From assembly GCA_017559955.1 (NCBI GenBank), contig JAFYPQ010000031.1, positions 1 to 64,000 on the forward strand: a stretch of 64,000 nucleotides of DNA, in the 5' to 3' direction. The stretch is from Bacteroidales bacterium (lineage in GTDB: Bacteria; Bacteroidota; Bacteroidia; Bacteroidales; G3-4614). Under the pieces are notes generated by a model that worked only from the letters and a program-made list of their open reading frames with translations, was not told the DNA's origin and did not search any database. A program made the position numbers and the translations under genes. Positions 24,176 through 34,391 of this stretch are shown here, in pieces (position 1 is the stretch's first letter; each line of letters opens with the position of its first letter).

Positions 24176-24310
24176 CAAATTTACCATACAGATACTATTT
24201 TTAATAGTAAAAAAAATATAAAAGCAACAAGGGGTATCAAAAGCGTGTCTTTATGGTTATTTTATTTATAATTTATAGAAGTACGCAACAGAAATATCAA
24301 TTTTTATAAC

Positions 24311-24318
24311 TAATTTTG
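24311..24318 (+). promoter_or_regulatory. -7 element of the argS promoter
   Basis: TAATTTTG is a perfect TAnnTTTG match 41 bp before the argS ATG. The -33 region is unclear. Confidence 0.55.
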
Positions 24319-24358
24319 CACCAACTAATTTTACGACTATAAGTAGAAAACTAAAATA

Positions 24359-26143
24359 ATGGATAAAATAACAGAAATTACCGCTTCGGCACTCAATGCT
24401 CTATACGGTATCGACAAAGAAAATCCTGCAATACAGTTGCAAAAAACAAAAAAAGAGTTTGAAGGAAACCTAACTCTTGTTGTATTCCCTTTCTTAAAGG
24501 TTTCAAAAAAATCACCTGAGGCAACTGCTACCGAGATTGGAGAATATATGGTGGCTAATTCTGATTTGGTTTCGGGATTTAATGTAGTTAAAGGATTCTT
24601 AAACCTATCTATTGCAGGAGACTCATGGATTGAGCAACTCAATGCAATTGCCAAAGAGGATAAATATGGATTTACTCCTGTAACAGAGAACTCTCCCTTG
24701 GTTATGATTGAGTACTCTTCTCCAAATACGAACAAACCCCTACACTTGGGACACGTCAGAAACAACCTTTTGGGATTCAGCCTTTCGCAAATTCTTGAGG
24801 CTGACGGTAACCGTGTTGTTAAAACAAACATTGTAAACGACCGAGGTATCCACATCTGCAAATCGATGTTGGCTTGGCAAAAGTGGGGAGAGGGAATTAC
24901 TCCCGAAAAGGCTGGGAAAAAAGGCGACCACTTGATTGGAGACTTTTATGTGTTGTTTGATAAACACTACAAAGCCGAAGTTAAAGAGCTTGAAGAGAAA
25001 GGTATGTCGAAAGAGGAGGCAGAAGCTGCATCTCCTTTAATGGCCGAGGCTCGTGAAATGTTGCGTAAATGGGAAGCCGGAGATGAAGAGGTTCGTTCAA
25101 CTTGGCGTATGATGAACGAATGGGTATATGCCGGATTTGACGAGACATATAAACGTATGGGTGTTGATTTTGACAAAATATATTACGAATCAGAAACATA
25201 CCTTGAAGGTAAGGACAAAGTTCTTGAAGGATTGGAGAAAGGAATAATGTATCGCCGTCCCGATGGTTCGGTGTGGGCAGATCTTACAGGCGAAGGATTG
25301 GACGAAAAACTATTGCTTCGTGCCGACGGAACTTCGGTTTATATGACTCAAGATATAGGTACTGCAAAACTTCGTTTCATCGACTACCCTATCGATAAGA
25401 TGATTTATGTTGTAGGTAACGAGCAGAACTACCACTTCCAAGTGCTATCTATATTATTAGATAAACTTGGTTTCTCATGGGGAAAAGATCTTGTTCACTT
25501 CTCGTACGGAATGGTGGAGTTACCCGAGGGTAAAATGAAATCACGTGAGGGTACTGTTGTTGACGCCGACGACCTTATGAACGAAATGGTTGCCACTGCT
25601 CGTGAAACATCTGCCGAACTTGGCAAATTAGACGGATGCACTCAACAAGAGGCTGAGGCTATATCAGAGATGACAGGTTTGGGTGCTTTGAAATACTTTA
25701 TCTTAAAGGTTGATCCCCGCAAGAATATGACATTCAACCCCAAAGAGTCGATCGACTTTAACGGAAATACAGGACCTTTTATTCAATATACTCACGCTCG
25801 TATCTGCTCGGTAATGCGTAAAGCAACAGATAGCGGAATTGAAATTCCTTCTCAAATTAACGGAGAGGTGGAGATTTCAGAAAAGGAGATTTCATTAATT
25901 CAACGTCTTACAGAGTTCAAAAACGTGCTTAAAGAGGCTGCTGCAACTTACAGCCCGGCACTTATCGCAAACTATACTTACGATTTGGTTAAAGAGTATA
26001 ACCAATTCTACCACGACTACTCTATCCTTCGTGAAGAGAATGAGGATAAAAGAGGTTTCCGCCTGTTACTTTCGGTAAATACTGCAAAAATAATCAAGAA
26101 CGGTATGAAATTGTTAGGAATAGATGTTCCTGAAAGAATGTAA
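24359..26143 (+). CDS. argS: Arginyl-tRNA synthetase
   Basis: A 594-aa class Ia synthetase that charges tRNA-Arg in the cytoplasm. It has the N-terminal Add-1-like domain (about residues 1-110), the HIGH-type motif in SSPNTNKPLHLGHVRNN (about 121-137), the KMSK-type site as EGKMKSREG (about 388-396, degenerate as usual in ArgS) and a C-terminal DALR anticodon-binding domain ending GMKLLGIDVPERM. The length is normal. It is a single gene with its own promoter and terminator. Confidence 0.98.
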   Translation: MDKITEITASALNALYGIDKENPAIQLQKTKKEFEGNLTLVVFPFLKVSKKSPEATATEIGEYMVANSDLVSGFNVVKGFLNLSIAGDSWIEQLNAIAKEDKYGFTPVTENSPLVMIEYSSPNTNKPLHLGHVRNNLLGFSLSQILEADGNRVVKTNIVNDRGIHICKSMLAWQKWGEGITPEKAGKKGDHLIGDFYVLFDKHYKAEVKELEEKGMSKEEAEAASPLMAEAREMLRKWEAGDEEVRSTWRMMNEWVYAGFDETYKRMGVDFDKIYYESETYLEGKDKVLEGLEKGIMYRRPDGSVWADLTGEGLDEKLLLRADGTSVYMTQDIGTAKLRFIDYPIDKMIYVVGNEQNYHFQVLSILLDKLGFSWGKDLVHFSYGMVELPEGKMKSREGTVVDADDLMNEMVATARETSAELGKLDGCTQQEAEAISEMTGLGALKYFILKVDPRKNMTFNPKESIDFNGNTGPFIQYTHARICSVMRKATDSGIEIPSQINGEVEISEKEISLIQRLTEFKNVLKEAAATYSPALIANYTYDLVKEYNQFYHDYSILREENEDKRGFRLLLSVNTAKIIKNGMKLLGIDVPERM

Positions 26144-26169
26144 TATAAAATACTGAAAATAAATCCCAT

Positions 26170-26207
26170 AAGCGAGAGAGGCATTGATTGCTTCTTTCGC
26201 TTATTTT
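26170..26207 (+). terminator. Terminator-like hairpin after argS
   Basis: AAGCGAGAGAGGC (26170-26182) pairs with GCTTCTTTCGCTT (26190-26202), using G-U pairs, and ATTTTAT follows. An outer AAATCCC...GGGATTT pair may extend it. Confidence 0.6.
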
Positions 26208-26268
26208 ATACAATGAAGGGATTTTAAATAAAATTATAATATTAATTAGAGAAATTTTTCTGCAATTA

Positions 26269-26300
26269 TTTGTTTAATCAAATATGCAAATCTATATTTG
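26269..26300 (+). promoter_or_regulatory. Consensus promoter of the biotin-carboxylase-type operon
   Basis: TTTG (26269-26272) and TATATTTG (26293-26300) match both elements with a 20-bp gap. The start site would be near 26307, giving a 45-nt leader. Confidence 0.75.
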
Positions 26301-26340
26301 TGTCATATTAACCTAAATCTATTAATAACTCCATAAAAGA

Positions 26341-26346
26341 AAGGAG
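26341..26346 (+). promoter_or_regulatory. Strong Shine-Dalgarno (AAGGAG)
   Basis: AAGGAG lies six bases before the ATG at 26353. Most genes in this window lack such a site, so it supports the start and suggests high translation. Confidence 0.6.
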
Positions 26347-26352
26347 TACATT

Positions 26353-28230
26353 ATGAATAAAAAACTAAAAATTCGTGATTTAACTCTTCGTGACGGACAA
26401 CAATCACTATTCGCTACCCGTATGACAGGGGAGCAAATCAATCAAGTTATAGATATATACAAAGAGGCTGGATTTTATGCCATGGAGGTATGGGGTGGAG
26501 CCGTACCCGACTCGGTTATGCGTTACCTCGACGAAAGTCCTTGGGTAAGATTAAGCTCTATAAGCAAGGTTATTGAGGGACGTTCATATTTGACAGCCCT
26601 TTCTCGTGGACGTAATCTTTTTGGCTACGCTCCCTATCCTAACTCTATAATTGATGGTTTCTACAAAGAGGCTGTTAAACAAGGTTTGGGCATTATGCGT
26701 GTATTTGATGCACTAAACGACCTTAACAACGTTAAAAGTTCGATTGAAAAAATAAACGAAGTGGGAGGTATTGCCGATGGTGCAGTTTGTTATACCGTTG
26801 ACCCCAAACCTGCTCAAAAAGATGAACCCGAGAAATGTTGTTTCTTTGCTCGCATATTTGGCAAGAAACCTGCCAAAGTTGTTGAGGAAAAGATATTTAC
26901 TGACGAATATTTCGTTGAGAAGGCAAAAGGGATGGAGGCAATGGGTGCAAAAATTATCACCCTTAAAGATATGGCAGGATTGGTTAACCCTGCTCGTATT
27001 GCAACTCTTATACCCAAGCTTAAAGCAGCAGTAAACGTTCCTATCGACTTCCACACACATTGTACTCCGGGTTATGGATTGGCATCTTCTTTGATGGCAG
27101 TTATAAACGGAGTGGATATTTTGGATACAAATATATGGTATTTCGGCGGAGGTTCGGCAGCTCCCGCTTTGGAGTTGATATATATCTTCTGTAAAAAATT
27201 AGGAGTTGAGGTTGAGGTTAACATGGAGGCTGTTGGCAAAATACGAACCAAACTTGAAGGAATACGTAAAGAGTTGGCTGCATACGACCTTGTAAAGAGC
27301 TTCCCAATTGCTTTCGACCCATTGAAAGATACAATACCTGCCGAAATTGATGCTCAATTCGACAAAGCCATAGAGGCTGCAAAAGCTAACAACGAAGAGG
27401 AGTTGCTTAATGCCTGCCACGCAATCGAAGCATATTTCAACTTCCCTAAACCAAATGAGATTGTTAAACACGCCGAGGTTCCAGGCGGTATGTATAGCAA
27501 TATGGTTGCTCAACTTCGCAGCCTTGGAGCAGAAGATATCTTAAACGATGCAATGGCTCTTATACCAGAGGTACGTCGTGCAGCAGGTCTTGTACCTTTG
27601 GTAACACCTACATCTCAAATCGTGGGAAGTCAGGCTGTAAACCTTGCTCTCGACCGTAAGAAAGGAAACCCCGACTATACAATGGTTACAAACCAATTTG
27701 TAAATCTTATTAAAGGAGAATATGGAAAAACTCCTGTTGCCATTTCTCCTGAGTTCAGAGAGAAGATTACCGGAAATGCCGAAGAGATACCATACGATAT
27801 AGCATCATATAAAGCACCTGAAAATCCTGTGTTAGCTGAATTTGGAGGCGTTAAACTTGCAAAAGATGATAACGATTACCTTCTTCTTCAACTATTCCCT
27901 GCTGTTGGAGCTACATTCTTAAAGAACCGTCGTGCAGAGGAGTTTGAAGCAAACAAACCCAAAGTCGAAGAGGTTACTATCGAGGAGGAGATTGTTGAAG
28001 AGGAGCCTATCACCGGACCTACCGTTACAATTCCAATGGGAGGAACTGTATTAACAGTAGCAGTTAAACCCGGTGACACTGTAAAACGTGGTGATGAGTT
28101 GTTTGTTTTTGAGGCAATGAAGATGGAGAACAGCATTATTGCTGAACGCAATGGTGTTATTAAACGTGTTTTCATTGCTCCGGGACAGGTTATTGCTACA
28201 AATGCAGTTCTTATCGAATACGAAAAATAG
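26353..28230 (+). CDS. Oxaloacetate decarboxylase alpha / pyruvate carboxylase B-type subunit with biotinyl domain
   Basis: A 625-aa biotin-dependent carboxyltransferase. The N-terminal TIM barrel opens with IRDLTLRDGQQSLFATRM, and the post-barrel helical domain follows. The C-terminal biotinyl domain (about 555-625) carries AMKM with the biotin acceptor Lys590. It should move CO2 between biotin and pyruvate/oxaloacetate. Neither a membrane decarboxylase subunit (beta/gamma) nor a biotin carboxylase lies next to it, so its complex cannot be told from here. A Lys/Cys-rich stretch within the barrel region (about residues 157-180) looks like a family-variable loop. It is followed directly by mnmD. 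Confidence 0.9.
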   Translation: MNKKLKIRDLTLRDGQQSLFATRMTGEQINQVIDIYKEAGFYAMEVWGGAVPDSVMRYLDESPWVRLSSISKVIEGRSYLTALSRGRNLFGYAPYPNSIIDGFYKEAVKQGLGIMRVFDALNDLNNVKSSIEKINEVGGIADGAVCYTVDPKPAQKDEPEKCCFFARIFGKKPAKVVEEKIFTDEYFVEKAKGMEAMGAKIITLKDMAGLVNPARIATLIPKLKAAVNVPIDFHTHCTPGYGLASSLMAVINGVDILDTNIWYFGGGSAAPALELIYIFCKKLGVEVEVNMEAVGKIRTKLEGIRKELAAYDLVKSFPIAFDPLKDTIPAEIDAQFDKAIEAAKANNEEELLNACHAIEAYFNFPKPNEIVKHAEVPGGMYSNMVAQLRSLGAEDILNDAMALIPEVRRAAGLVPLVTPTSQIVGSQAVNLALDRKKGNPDYTMVTNQFVNLIKGEYGKTPVAISPEFREKITGNAEEIPYDIASYKAPENPVLAEFGGVKLAKDDNDYLLLQLFPAVGATFLKNRRAEEFEANKPKVEEVTIEEEIVEEEPITGPTVTIPMGGTVLTVAVKPGDTVKRGDELFVFEAMKMENSIIAERNGVIKRVFIAPGQVIATNAVLIEYEK

Positions 28231-28881
28231 GTGAGAGAGATTGAGATAACCAATGATGGTTCGGCTACACTCTACGTTAAAGAGCTTGACGAACACTATC
28301 ACTCAGTTAAGGGTGCACTAACCGAGTCGGAACATATCTTCAGAGATTGTGCTTTTCTTTACCGAAGTAAAGGAGAGGTAGCAAGAGTTCTTGAAGTTGG
28401 TTTTGGGACAGGTTTGAATGCAGTTGTTACAGCAATGGCAGCAGATGCAGAACACCCTGTACACTACATCTCAATCGAAAAGTATCCTGTTGATGCAGAT
28501 ACTCTCTCGCAACTTAAATATGGCGAAATTGTAGATGAAAAGCTATACAACGGTATAATAAATGCCGAGTGGAACAGAGTGGTGGAGATTACACCATTCT
28601 TTTCCCTCGAAAAAATAGAGGGAGATTATCTAACCGATAATCTCCCTTCTAATATAGATGTTATATACTTTGATGCCTTTGCCCCCGAGAAACAGCCTGA
28701 AATGTGGAGCAGAGAGGCTTTTGAAAGACTTTATGCCACTACCAACTCTGGTGCTGTTCTTACAACATATTGTTCAAAAGGCGTTATACGCAGAATGCTT
28801 ATGGATATTGGTTTCGAGGTTGAACGAATTGCAGGACCACCAAATGGTAAACGTGAAATTTTAAGAGCTATAAAGAGATAG
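28231..28881 (+). CDS. mnmD: MnmD-type tRNA wobble-uridine methyltransferase
   Basis: A 216-aa SAM-dependent methyltransferase of the DUF752/MnmC-C family, expected to methylate 5-aminomethyl-2-thiouridine at the wobble position of tRNAs. Visible marks are VLEVGFGTGLNAV (SAM site, about residues 53-65), DVIYFDAFAPEKQPEMW and the C-terminal GPPNGKREILRA. It is the stand-alone form, without the FAD domain fused in E. coli MnmC. The start is GTG placed directly after the TAG of the previous gene; no other start gives the conserved N-terminus REIEITNDGSATLY. Confidence 0.92.
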   Translation: MREIEITNDGSATLYVKELDEHYHSVKGALTESEHIFRDCAFLYRSKGEVARVLEVGFGTGLNAVVTAMAADAEHPVHYISIEKYPVDADTLSQLKYGEIVDEKLYNGIINAEWNRVVEITPFFSLEKIEGDYLTDNLPSNIDVIYFDAFAPEKQPEMWSREAFERLYATTNSGAVLTTYCSKGVIRRMLMDIGFEVERIAGPPNGKREILRAIKR

Positions 28882-28900
28882 TAATATATCTTTTATAAAG

Positions 28901-31774
28901 TTATTTTACCACCTTAAATGATTTATCGCCCACACGCACAATAAATACCCCTCCTGCAGGAGTGTCAATCACGACCTCTCCTCCATTGGTATATGATTGT
29001 GCAATAACAACACCCATACTATTATAAACAATTATGGGAAGAAAAAGTTCAGTCGAATTACAAATATTTATTGAATTTTCTGTTGTATAGACCTTAATAT
29101 TATCTGTTTCAGTATCTTCGAGCGAAGAGCCTACCGATTTCACTGTAAATTCAAAATCGTAATACCCCCCCTCTGTATAATTATCGCAAGCCCATTGGTT
29201 CTTTTCGTTACTTCCTGCAACATACATCACCCTTATAAGGTAATCTCCCTCAACAATATTTGAAGATAACGTAAAGGATTGCGAAATGGAAGTTGTACGA
29301 TTTCTATCGGCATCAGCGAATATCTGCTCGTTTGAGTCAAAGGTGAAGTTCCCATTCAAATCGGCATAGACACGAACCAATCCCCATGTAGTGTTCTTAT
29401 CAGAAATATTTAGTGTTATGCTTTGTCCGGGGTGAGCTGTAAAAGTATTCTCTATAGGTTGCAAACAACCATTATAACTCTCTGTTTTAGGATTTGTCCA
29501 AGATGCATTTACATCTGCTCCCGTAGTTGTCAAGGTAACAATCTGCCCAACATATTGTTTTGAAGTTCCTTGAGTTGCTACATTTGGAGTGCAATACTCC
29601 TCCTCTTCTTCAACATCTCCTCCTGATGAGGGGGTATTGTATAGATAAAACTCCGAACAAGCCGAGAATTTGGTATTGTTAGCTGTTGACTTACACAACA
29701 AGAAAAGATACCTTGCAGAGTAATTTGCACCCAACTCGGTATAGTGCTCACGTGAGTTATTATATGTAAATGTTCCACTTTTTATCTTTGTTCCACCGGT
29801 TGGCACATATCCTGAGCCTAAAGAGGTGGTCATATCGCTGTTTGAAATATATATCTCATAGTTTGCCACATCTCCGTTTTGGCTACCGTTGGCAGTACGA
29901 GATACATAGTTAAATGCACTGAACTCTTGCACGCTTCCCAAATCAAATTGAATATAGTGAGGCAACTCATAGTTGGTGCTTCCTCCTCCGCTTGAATCGT
30001 AACGAGAATGCCAATGAGTATCCAAACTACCATCAAAGGCATAGCTTGGAGAGCCATCGTATCCACTCGAAGCATATCCGTCAGCCTTTGCACTCCAACC
30101 ACTACGAGATAGCATTAGAGACTCTTCTGTTGAGGAGCCTCCACCCTCTTCAGTGGTTTTCATAAAATCAAACGATATTGTACCATCGCTGTTCTCTTTT
30201 ATGTTGGTTATGGGTTTACCAAGATAGTATGATCCCGATTTAGTAGGCTCATAGAATTTTGATGCAGGAACTGAGGTGTCAGTGAACGATGTATTTCCAC
30301 TTGTGCCAGGATATGGGTCTCCTGCAAGTCCTGCGGCTGTTGTAGAGAACTCGTTATCAGCAGGCATAATGGTAAAGCGTTGGCGTGAGGGGTCGGTATT
30401 AATATGATCATACGCCCATGAGTAACCATCATAGTCGAGGTGAGTAATCAATAAACCATGACCCGAGCAACCACTATCCCAACCTGTTTGCTGACGGTTT
30501 TCAAGAATGAAACACTCGTTCCAACTACTTGCATCGTTATATATCTTGTAAGCCTCACCCGAGAACTCCGAGAGAGGTTTCATATTTGCAACCGATGTTT
30601 CGGTTTTAAGCGTAACCAAAGTGTTTGAGGTCATCCAACCTGCATAGTTTCTTTCAAATGCTGTGTATCCACAAGGTATTTTTCCATTGGCATTATAACA
30701 ACCTCTATCCATTATACTCCAGGTGTTCATACCAAAGTTGTTATTTCCCGAAGTGTCATAGAGGTCGCATAAACCAAAACAGTGCGACAACTCATGGCAA
30801 GGAGTTCCTATACCACTAAGAGTAGAGCCCGATGTACCCGAAAGCTCGCTACTACAAGCATAGGTATTAACTACAACACCATCAAGAGTTAATTCTGAGC
30901 CATAATCAGATCCCGACAACAACGAAGCGTGAGGCCAGATTGTATTGCTATTTGCTCCAGCCGATTGTGCATAACCTGCATATATCACATATACCAATTC
31001 AACTTCTCCGTCGCTATACCAATCGTACGAAGAGAAATCGACTTGCGAGTTTACAAGCTGGCACGCTTCGGCAACCATCGCCCCTGCACGGACATCACGT
31101 TTAGAGCCACTGACAGCTCCATAGTACGACATATTCTGACTCAAAGTAACAGGTCCCACAACATCGAGTTGAAGGTTCATGGCACCGTAAGATTGGTCGT
31201 AGAAATAGTCATGCACACTGCCTATATGCCCATTACGGCTATAACCCTGTTCGTTCATCATTGCCGAAATCTCTGAGTTAGTACTTGAAGACTTAAAAGA
31301 TTGGTCCTTAAAGTTTACAAGAATAACCAAAGCCTTACGACTTGAAGCAGAGGCTTTAAGCTGTTTCTTAGAAGAGTTGTTCGATGTTTTTGTTTGTTTT
31401 GCACTATGCAACTTATTTGCCATTTGCAACTTCTCGCCCCAAGCTGAAGCAATTTGATTACGTACCGCCATAACCTTGTCGGCAACAAAGGTTTGTTCTA
31501 ATTCGCCTCTCTCGCTCACTTCGTGAGCCAAAACAGCAGTAGCAGAAAGTTCACCCTCTATCCACTCAGCCAGATAGTAACTGCCGTTATTCTCAATTAC
31601 TGGCACACCGTCAGTAGTGGTGTAATAGGCAAAGTTTTCATCACCATTTAAAACAATAGTAAGAAGAGAGCCATCCTCCTGCACAACTCTCTTTTCAACA
31701 CGCTCGGCAGGCACGCCGAAGGATTGTATTACACAAAAAAATGTTGCAACAAGGGCAAAAAGCACTCTTCTCAT
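28901..31774 (-). CDS. Secreted M6-family metalloprotease with F5/8C-like, GEVED and sorting domains
   Basis: A 957-aa secreted protease, the second M6 member in the window. After a signal peptide (to about 20) and a propeptide-like region (25-145), the catalytic domain carries HELSHCFGLCDLYD: His327, Glu328, His331 and Asp337. A discoidin/F5-8C-like carbohydrate- or surface-binding domain (about 560-700), a GEVED domain (about 760-880, VYADLNGNFTFDSNEQIF) and a type-A sorting-like end (about 885-957) follow. It should degrade host or dietary proteins outside the cell. It lies downstream of a SIMPL-domain gene on the same strand, 20 bp away. Confidence 0.94.
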   Translation of the reverse strand: MRRVLFALVATFFCVIQSFGVPAERVEKRVVQEDGSLLTIVLNGDENFAYYTTTDGVPVIENNGSYYLAEWIEGELSATAVLAHEVSERGELEQTFVADKVMAVRNQIASAWGEKLQMANKLHSAKQTKTSNNSSKKQLKASASSRKALVILVNFKDQSFKSSSTNSEISAMMNEQGYSRNGHIGSVHDYFYDQSYGAMNLQLDVVGPVTLSQNMSYYGAVSGSKRDVRAGAMVAEACQLVNSQVDFSSYDWYSDGEVELVYVIYAGYAQSAGANSNTIWPHASLLSGSDYGSELTLDGVVVNTYACSSELSGTSGSTLSGIGTPCHELSHCFGLCDLYDTSGNNNFGMNTWSIMDRGCYNANGKIPCGYTAFERNYAGWMTSNTLVTLKTETSVANMKPLSEFSGEAYKIYNDASSWNECFILENRQQTGWDSGCSGHGLLITHLDYDGYSWAYDHINTDPSRQRFTIMPADNEFSTTAAGLAGDPYPGTSGNTSFTDTSVPASKFYEPTKSGSYYLGKPITNIKENSDGTISFDFMKTTEEGGGSSTEESLMLSRSGWSAKADGYASSGYDGSPSYAFDGSLDTHWHSRYDSSGGGSTNYELPHYIQFDLGSVQEFSAFNYVSRTANGSQNGDVANYEIYISNSDMTTSLGSGYVPTGGTKIKSGTFTYNNSREHYTELGANYSARYLFLLCKSTANNTKFSACSEFYLYNTPSSGGDVEEEEEYCTPNVATQGTSKQYVGQIVTLTTTGADVNASWTNPKTESYNGCLQPIENTFTAHPGQSITLNISDKNTTWGLVRVYADLNGNFTFDSNEQIFADADRNRTTSISQSFTLSSNIVEGDYLIRVMYVAGSNEKNQWACDNYTEGGYYDFEFTVKSVGSSLEDTETDNIKVYTTENSINICNSTELFLPIIVYNSMGVVIAQSYTNGGEVVIDTPAGGVFIVRVGDKSFKVVK

Positions 31775-31794
31775 ATATGTTTTTCTTTAAATTG

Positions 31795-32496
31795 TTACTC
31801 CTTTACAGGGTTGAGAATAAACTTAACCGATACATTCTCCTCTATCTCAATCTCCTCAAAATTTATTTGAGGCAAAACAGGTGCAGCCTCTTCAGTTACA
31901 GCCATAGCATCCAACGAGGTTGCTTTAAGAGCTACGTTACGATAAACAACAGCAGGACGAGATGGGTAATAGTTTATATAAGTTGCACTCCCTACACTCT
32001 GCCCAATAGCCTCCGCCAAAACCGAAGCATCATGTTTTGCCTTCTTTATAGCCTCTATTTTAAGGCTGTCGGCAACCGCATCCCTGTTTGCAAGCCAAAC
32101 TTTTGTTAAGCGACCGCTTGAAATATCGTTTGCTACAAGCTCGTCCATAACATTCTGGGCCTCCTCTGCTGTATAAACCTCAAGTTTAAATGTTTTGTAT
32201 TGATTTATTGTTTTACGTTTTGCTGATGCAGTATATTGTCGATATAACGACAACTGTTTTTTAGCATCCACCCCTGCATTCGACAAAGCCAAAGCAAGTT
32301 TATCCTCCCACTCTTTTAGGGTATATTTACCTTTTAAATCAGCCTCTCGCAGAGTTATTTCTATCTCTGCTCTATCTGGAATAACTTTAACTTTTGCACT
32401 TCCATTAATCTCAACATACGCCGAATTTTTCTCTTGTGCTACTGCAAAACCTAATGATATAGCCACAAAAGCAATGGCAAAAAATAATTTTTTCAT
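31795..32496 (-). CDS. SIMPL (DUF541) domain periplasmic protein
   Basis: A 233-aa exported protein (signal MKKLFFAIAFVAISLGFAVAQ) with the SIMPL/DUF541 pattern: YVEINGSAKVKVIPDRAEIEITL at the start, DISSGRLTKVWLANRD in the middle and IKKAKHDASVLAEAIGQSVGSATYIN near the end. E. coli YggE belongs here and is linked to oxidative-stress tolerance and forms a ring. The specific role in this organism is unknown. It shares strand and close spacing with the M6 protease but there is no functional link beyond that. Confidence 0.9.
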   Translation of the reverse strand: MKKLFFAIAFVAISLGFAVAQEKNSAYVEINGSAKVKVIPDRAEIEITLREADLKGKYTLKEWEDKLALALSNAGVDAKKQLSLYRQYTASAKRKTINQYKTFKLEVYTAEEAQNVMDELVANDISSGRLTKVWLANRDAVADSLKIEAIKKAKHDASVLAEAIGQSVGSATYINYYPSRPAVVYRNVALKATSLDAMAVTEEAAPVLPQINFEEIEIEENVSVKFILNPVKE

Positions 32497-32569
32497 AATT
32501 TTTTAATTTTTAGTGAACAAAAATCTCTCTTTATTTGTTAAGACTATTGAAAGGAATAAAAGTTTAAAA

Positions 32570-34054
32570 TTATTTATTCAATTTCCATTCGACACCCTCT
32601 TTGGTATCTTTAACCTCAAAGCCAATTTCAGCCAAACGATTACGTATAAAATCGGCAGTAGCCCAATCTTTTCGAGCCTTTGCCTCTTTACGCAACTCCA
32701 TAATCAAATCGACAGCCTCTTTGTAAGCTTCGTTACCCTCAGAAGATGAGTCGCCACCTTCAACCACAAGACCCAAAACATCAAACATAAATATTTTGAA
32801 TGTATCTTTCAACTCCTCTAAATCCTCTGCTGTAATTGTTGCACCGCCTGCCAAAATAGTATTTATTTGGCGAACTGCATCAAAAAGGTGCGATATCACA
32901 ATAGGCGACGACAAGTCGTCATTCATTGCCTCATAACATTTAGCACGAAGTTCCTTAACATCGCAAGTTGTAGTTTCAGCAGGAGTAATCTTTGAAAGAT
33001 TATCCCAACCTTGACACAAACGGAGGTAAGCCTTCTCGGCAGCCACCAAAGCATCACTGCTGAAATCGAGCGTGCTGCGATAGTGTGCTTGAAGTATAAA
33101 GAAACGGATTGTCATGGGCGAGAATGGTTGAGTCAACAACTCGTGAGTACCTGTAAAGAATTGGTCGAGAGTAATGAAGTTACCCAACGATTTACCCATC
33201 TTTTGTCCGTTAATAGTAATCATATTGTTGTGCATCCAATAATGAACACACTCTTTGCCTTGAGCTGCAACAGATTGTGCAATTTCGCACTCATGGTGAG
33301 GGAACATAAGGTCCATACCTCCTCCGTGAATATCAAACTCTTCGCCCAAATATTTTGTTCCCATTACCGAACACTCCAAGTGCCATCCGGGGAAACCATC
33401 GCTCCAAGGCGAGGGCCAACGCATAATATGTTCGGGCGAAGCCTTTTTCCATAGAGCGAAATCAACAGGATTGCGTTTTTCGCTTTGTCCGTCCAATTGA
33501 CGTGTAGTATTCAAAAGTTCGTCAATGTTTCTTCCCGATAGCTTACCATAGTGGTAGCTTTTGCTATACTTCTCAACATCAAAATATACCGAGCCCTCGC
33601 TCTCGTAGGCAAAACCTGCTTCGAGAATTTTTTTGATATACTCGATTTGTTCGATGATATGTCCCGATGCGTGAGGTTCGATACTTGGTGGCAACACATT
33701 TAAACGCTCCATTGCCTTGTGGTAACGATTTAGATAAAATTGTACCACTTCCATAGGTTCAAGAGCATCGAGGCGGGCCTTTTTTGCTATCTTATCTTCA
33801 CCCTCGTCAGCATCATGCTCAAGGTGTCCCACATCGGTAATATTACGAACATAACGCACCTTATAACCTATGTGTTGAAGGTAGCGGAATAATAGGTCGA
33901 AAGTAATTGCCGGACGTGCATGCCCCAAGTGTCCATCTCCATATACGGTAGGACCGCAAACATACATACCTGCTTTACCTTCGGTAATAGATTTGAATAC
34001 CTCTTTTTTACGAGATACTGTATTATATATAACCAATGGTTGTGTCATATTCAT
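32570..34054 (-). CDS. cysS: Cysteinyl-tRNA synthetase
   Basis: A 494-aa class Ia synthetase charging tRNA-Cys. The zinc and HIGH regions are seen in [18 protein letters not shown] (about residues 32-49), the second zinc region in [11 protein letters not shown] and HHECEIAQS, and the KMSKS site as [11 protein letters not shown] (about 286-296). The length is normal. Two ATGs occur two codons apart at the start (34054 and 34048); either is possible. It heads a cluster of minus-strand genes that continues upstream with the DUF3467 and LolD-like genes. Confidence 0.98.
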   Translation of the reverse strand: MNMTQPLVIYNTVSRKKEVFKSITEGKAGMYVCGPTVYGDGHLGHARPAITFDLLFRYLQHIGYKVRYVRNITDVGHLEHDADEGEDKIAKKARLDALEPMEVVQFYLNRYHKAMERLNVLPPSIEPHASGHIIEQIEYIKKILEAGFAYESEGSVYFDVEKYSKSYHYGKLSGRNIDELLNTTRQLDGQSEKRNPVDFALWKKASPEHIMRWPSPWSDGFPGWHLECSVMGTKYLGEEFDIHGGGMDLMFPHHECEIAQSVAAQGKECVHYWMHNNMITINGQKMGKSLGNFITLDQFFTGTHELLTQPFSPMTIRFFILQAHYRSTLDFSSDALVAAEKAYLRLCQGWDNLSKITPAETTTCDVKELRAKCYEAMNDDLSSPIVISHLFDAVRQINTILAGGATITAEDLEELKDTFKIFMFDVLGLVVEGGDSSSEGNEAYKEAVDLIMELRKEAKARKDWATADFIRNRLAEIGFEVKDTKEGVEWKLNK

Positions 34055-34077
34055 ATTTATTTAAAATGTTTCATAAA

Positions 34078-34368
34078 TTAGTTTGCAAACGGAGTGGCTG
34101 CACCACCTTGACCGTTGGTTGTAATCTTTCCGTTTTGACCCTCATAACGGGCAATATTATCTTGCAGAGCATACAATAAACGTTTTGCATGTTCGGGGGT
34201 AAGAATAATTCTCGACTTTACATTAGCCTTATTAACACCCGGCATTATACGGGCAAAATCTATTATAAACTCAGACGATGAGTGTGCTATTATTGCAAGA
34301 TTTGAATATACACCCTCAGCCACTTCGGGAGATAGTTCTATCTCTAAACCTTTCTTTTTATCTTCCAT
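34078..34368 (-). CDS. DUF3467 family protein
   Basis: A 96-aa cytoplasmic protein of the DUF3467 family, common in Bacteroidetes (ELSPEVAEGVYSNLAIIAHSSSEFIIDFARIMPG, then VKSRIILTPEHAKRLLYALQDNIARYE). No molecular function is established to my knowledge. The tail is Gly/Asn-rich and probably disordered. It sits 23 bp after the LolD-like gene on the same strand. Confidence 0.9.
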   Translation of the reverse strand: MEDKKKGLEIELSPEVAEGVYSNLAIIAHSSSEFIIDFARIMPGVNKANVKSRIILTPEHAKRLLYALQDNIARYEGQNGKITTNGQGGAATPFAN

Positions 34369-34391
34369 AATTTTATATTTTTATATTCTTT

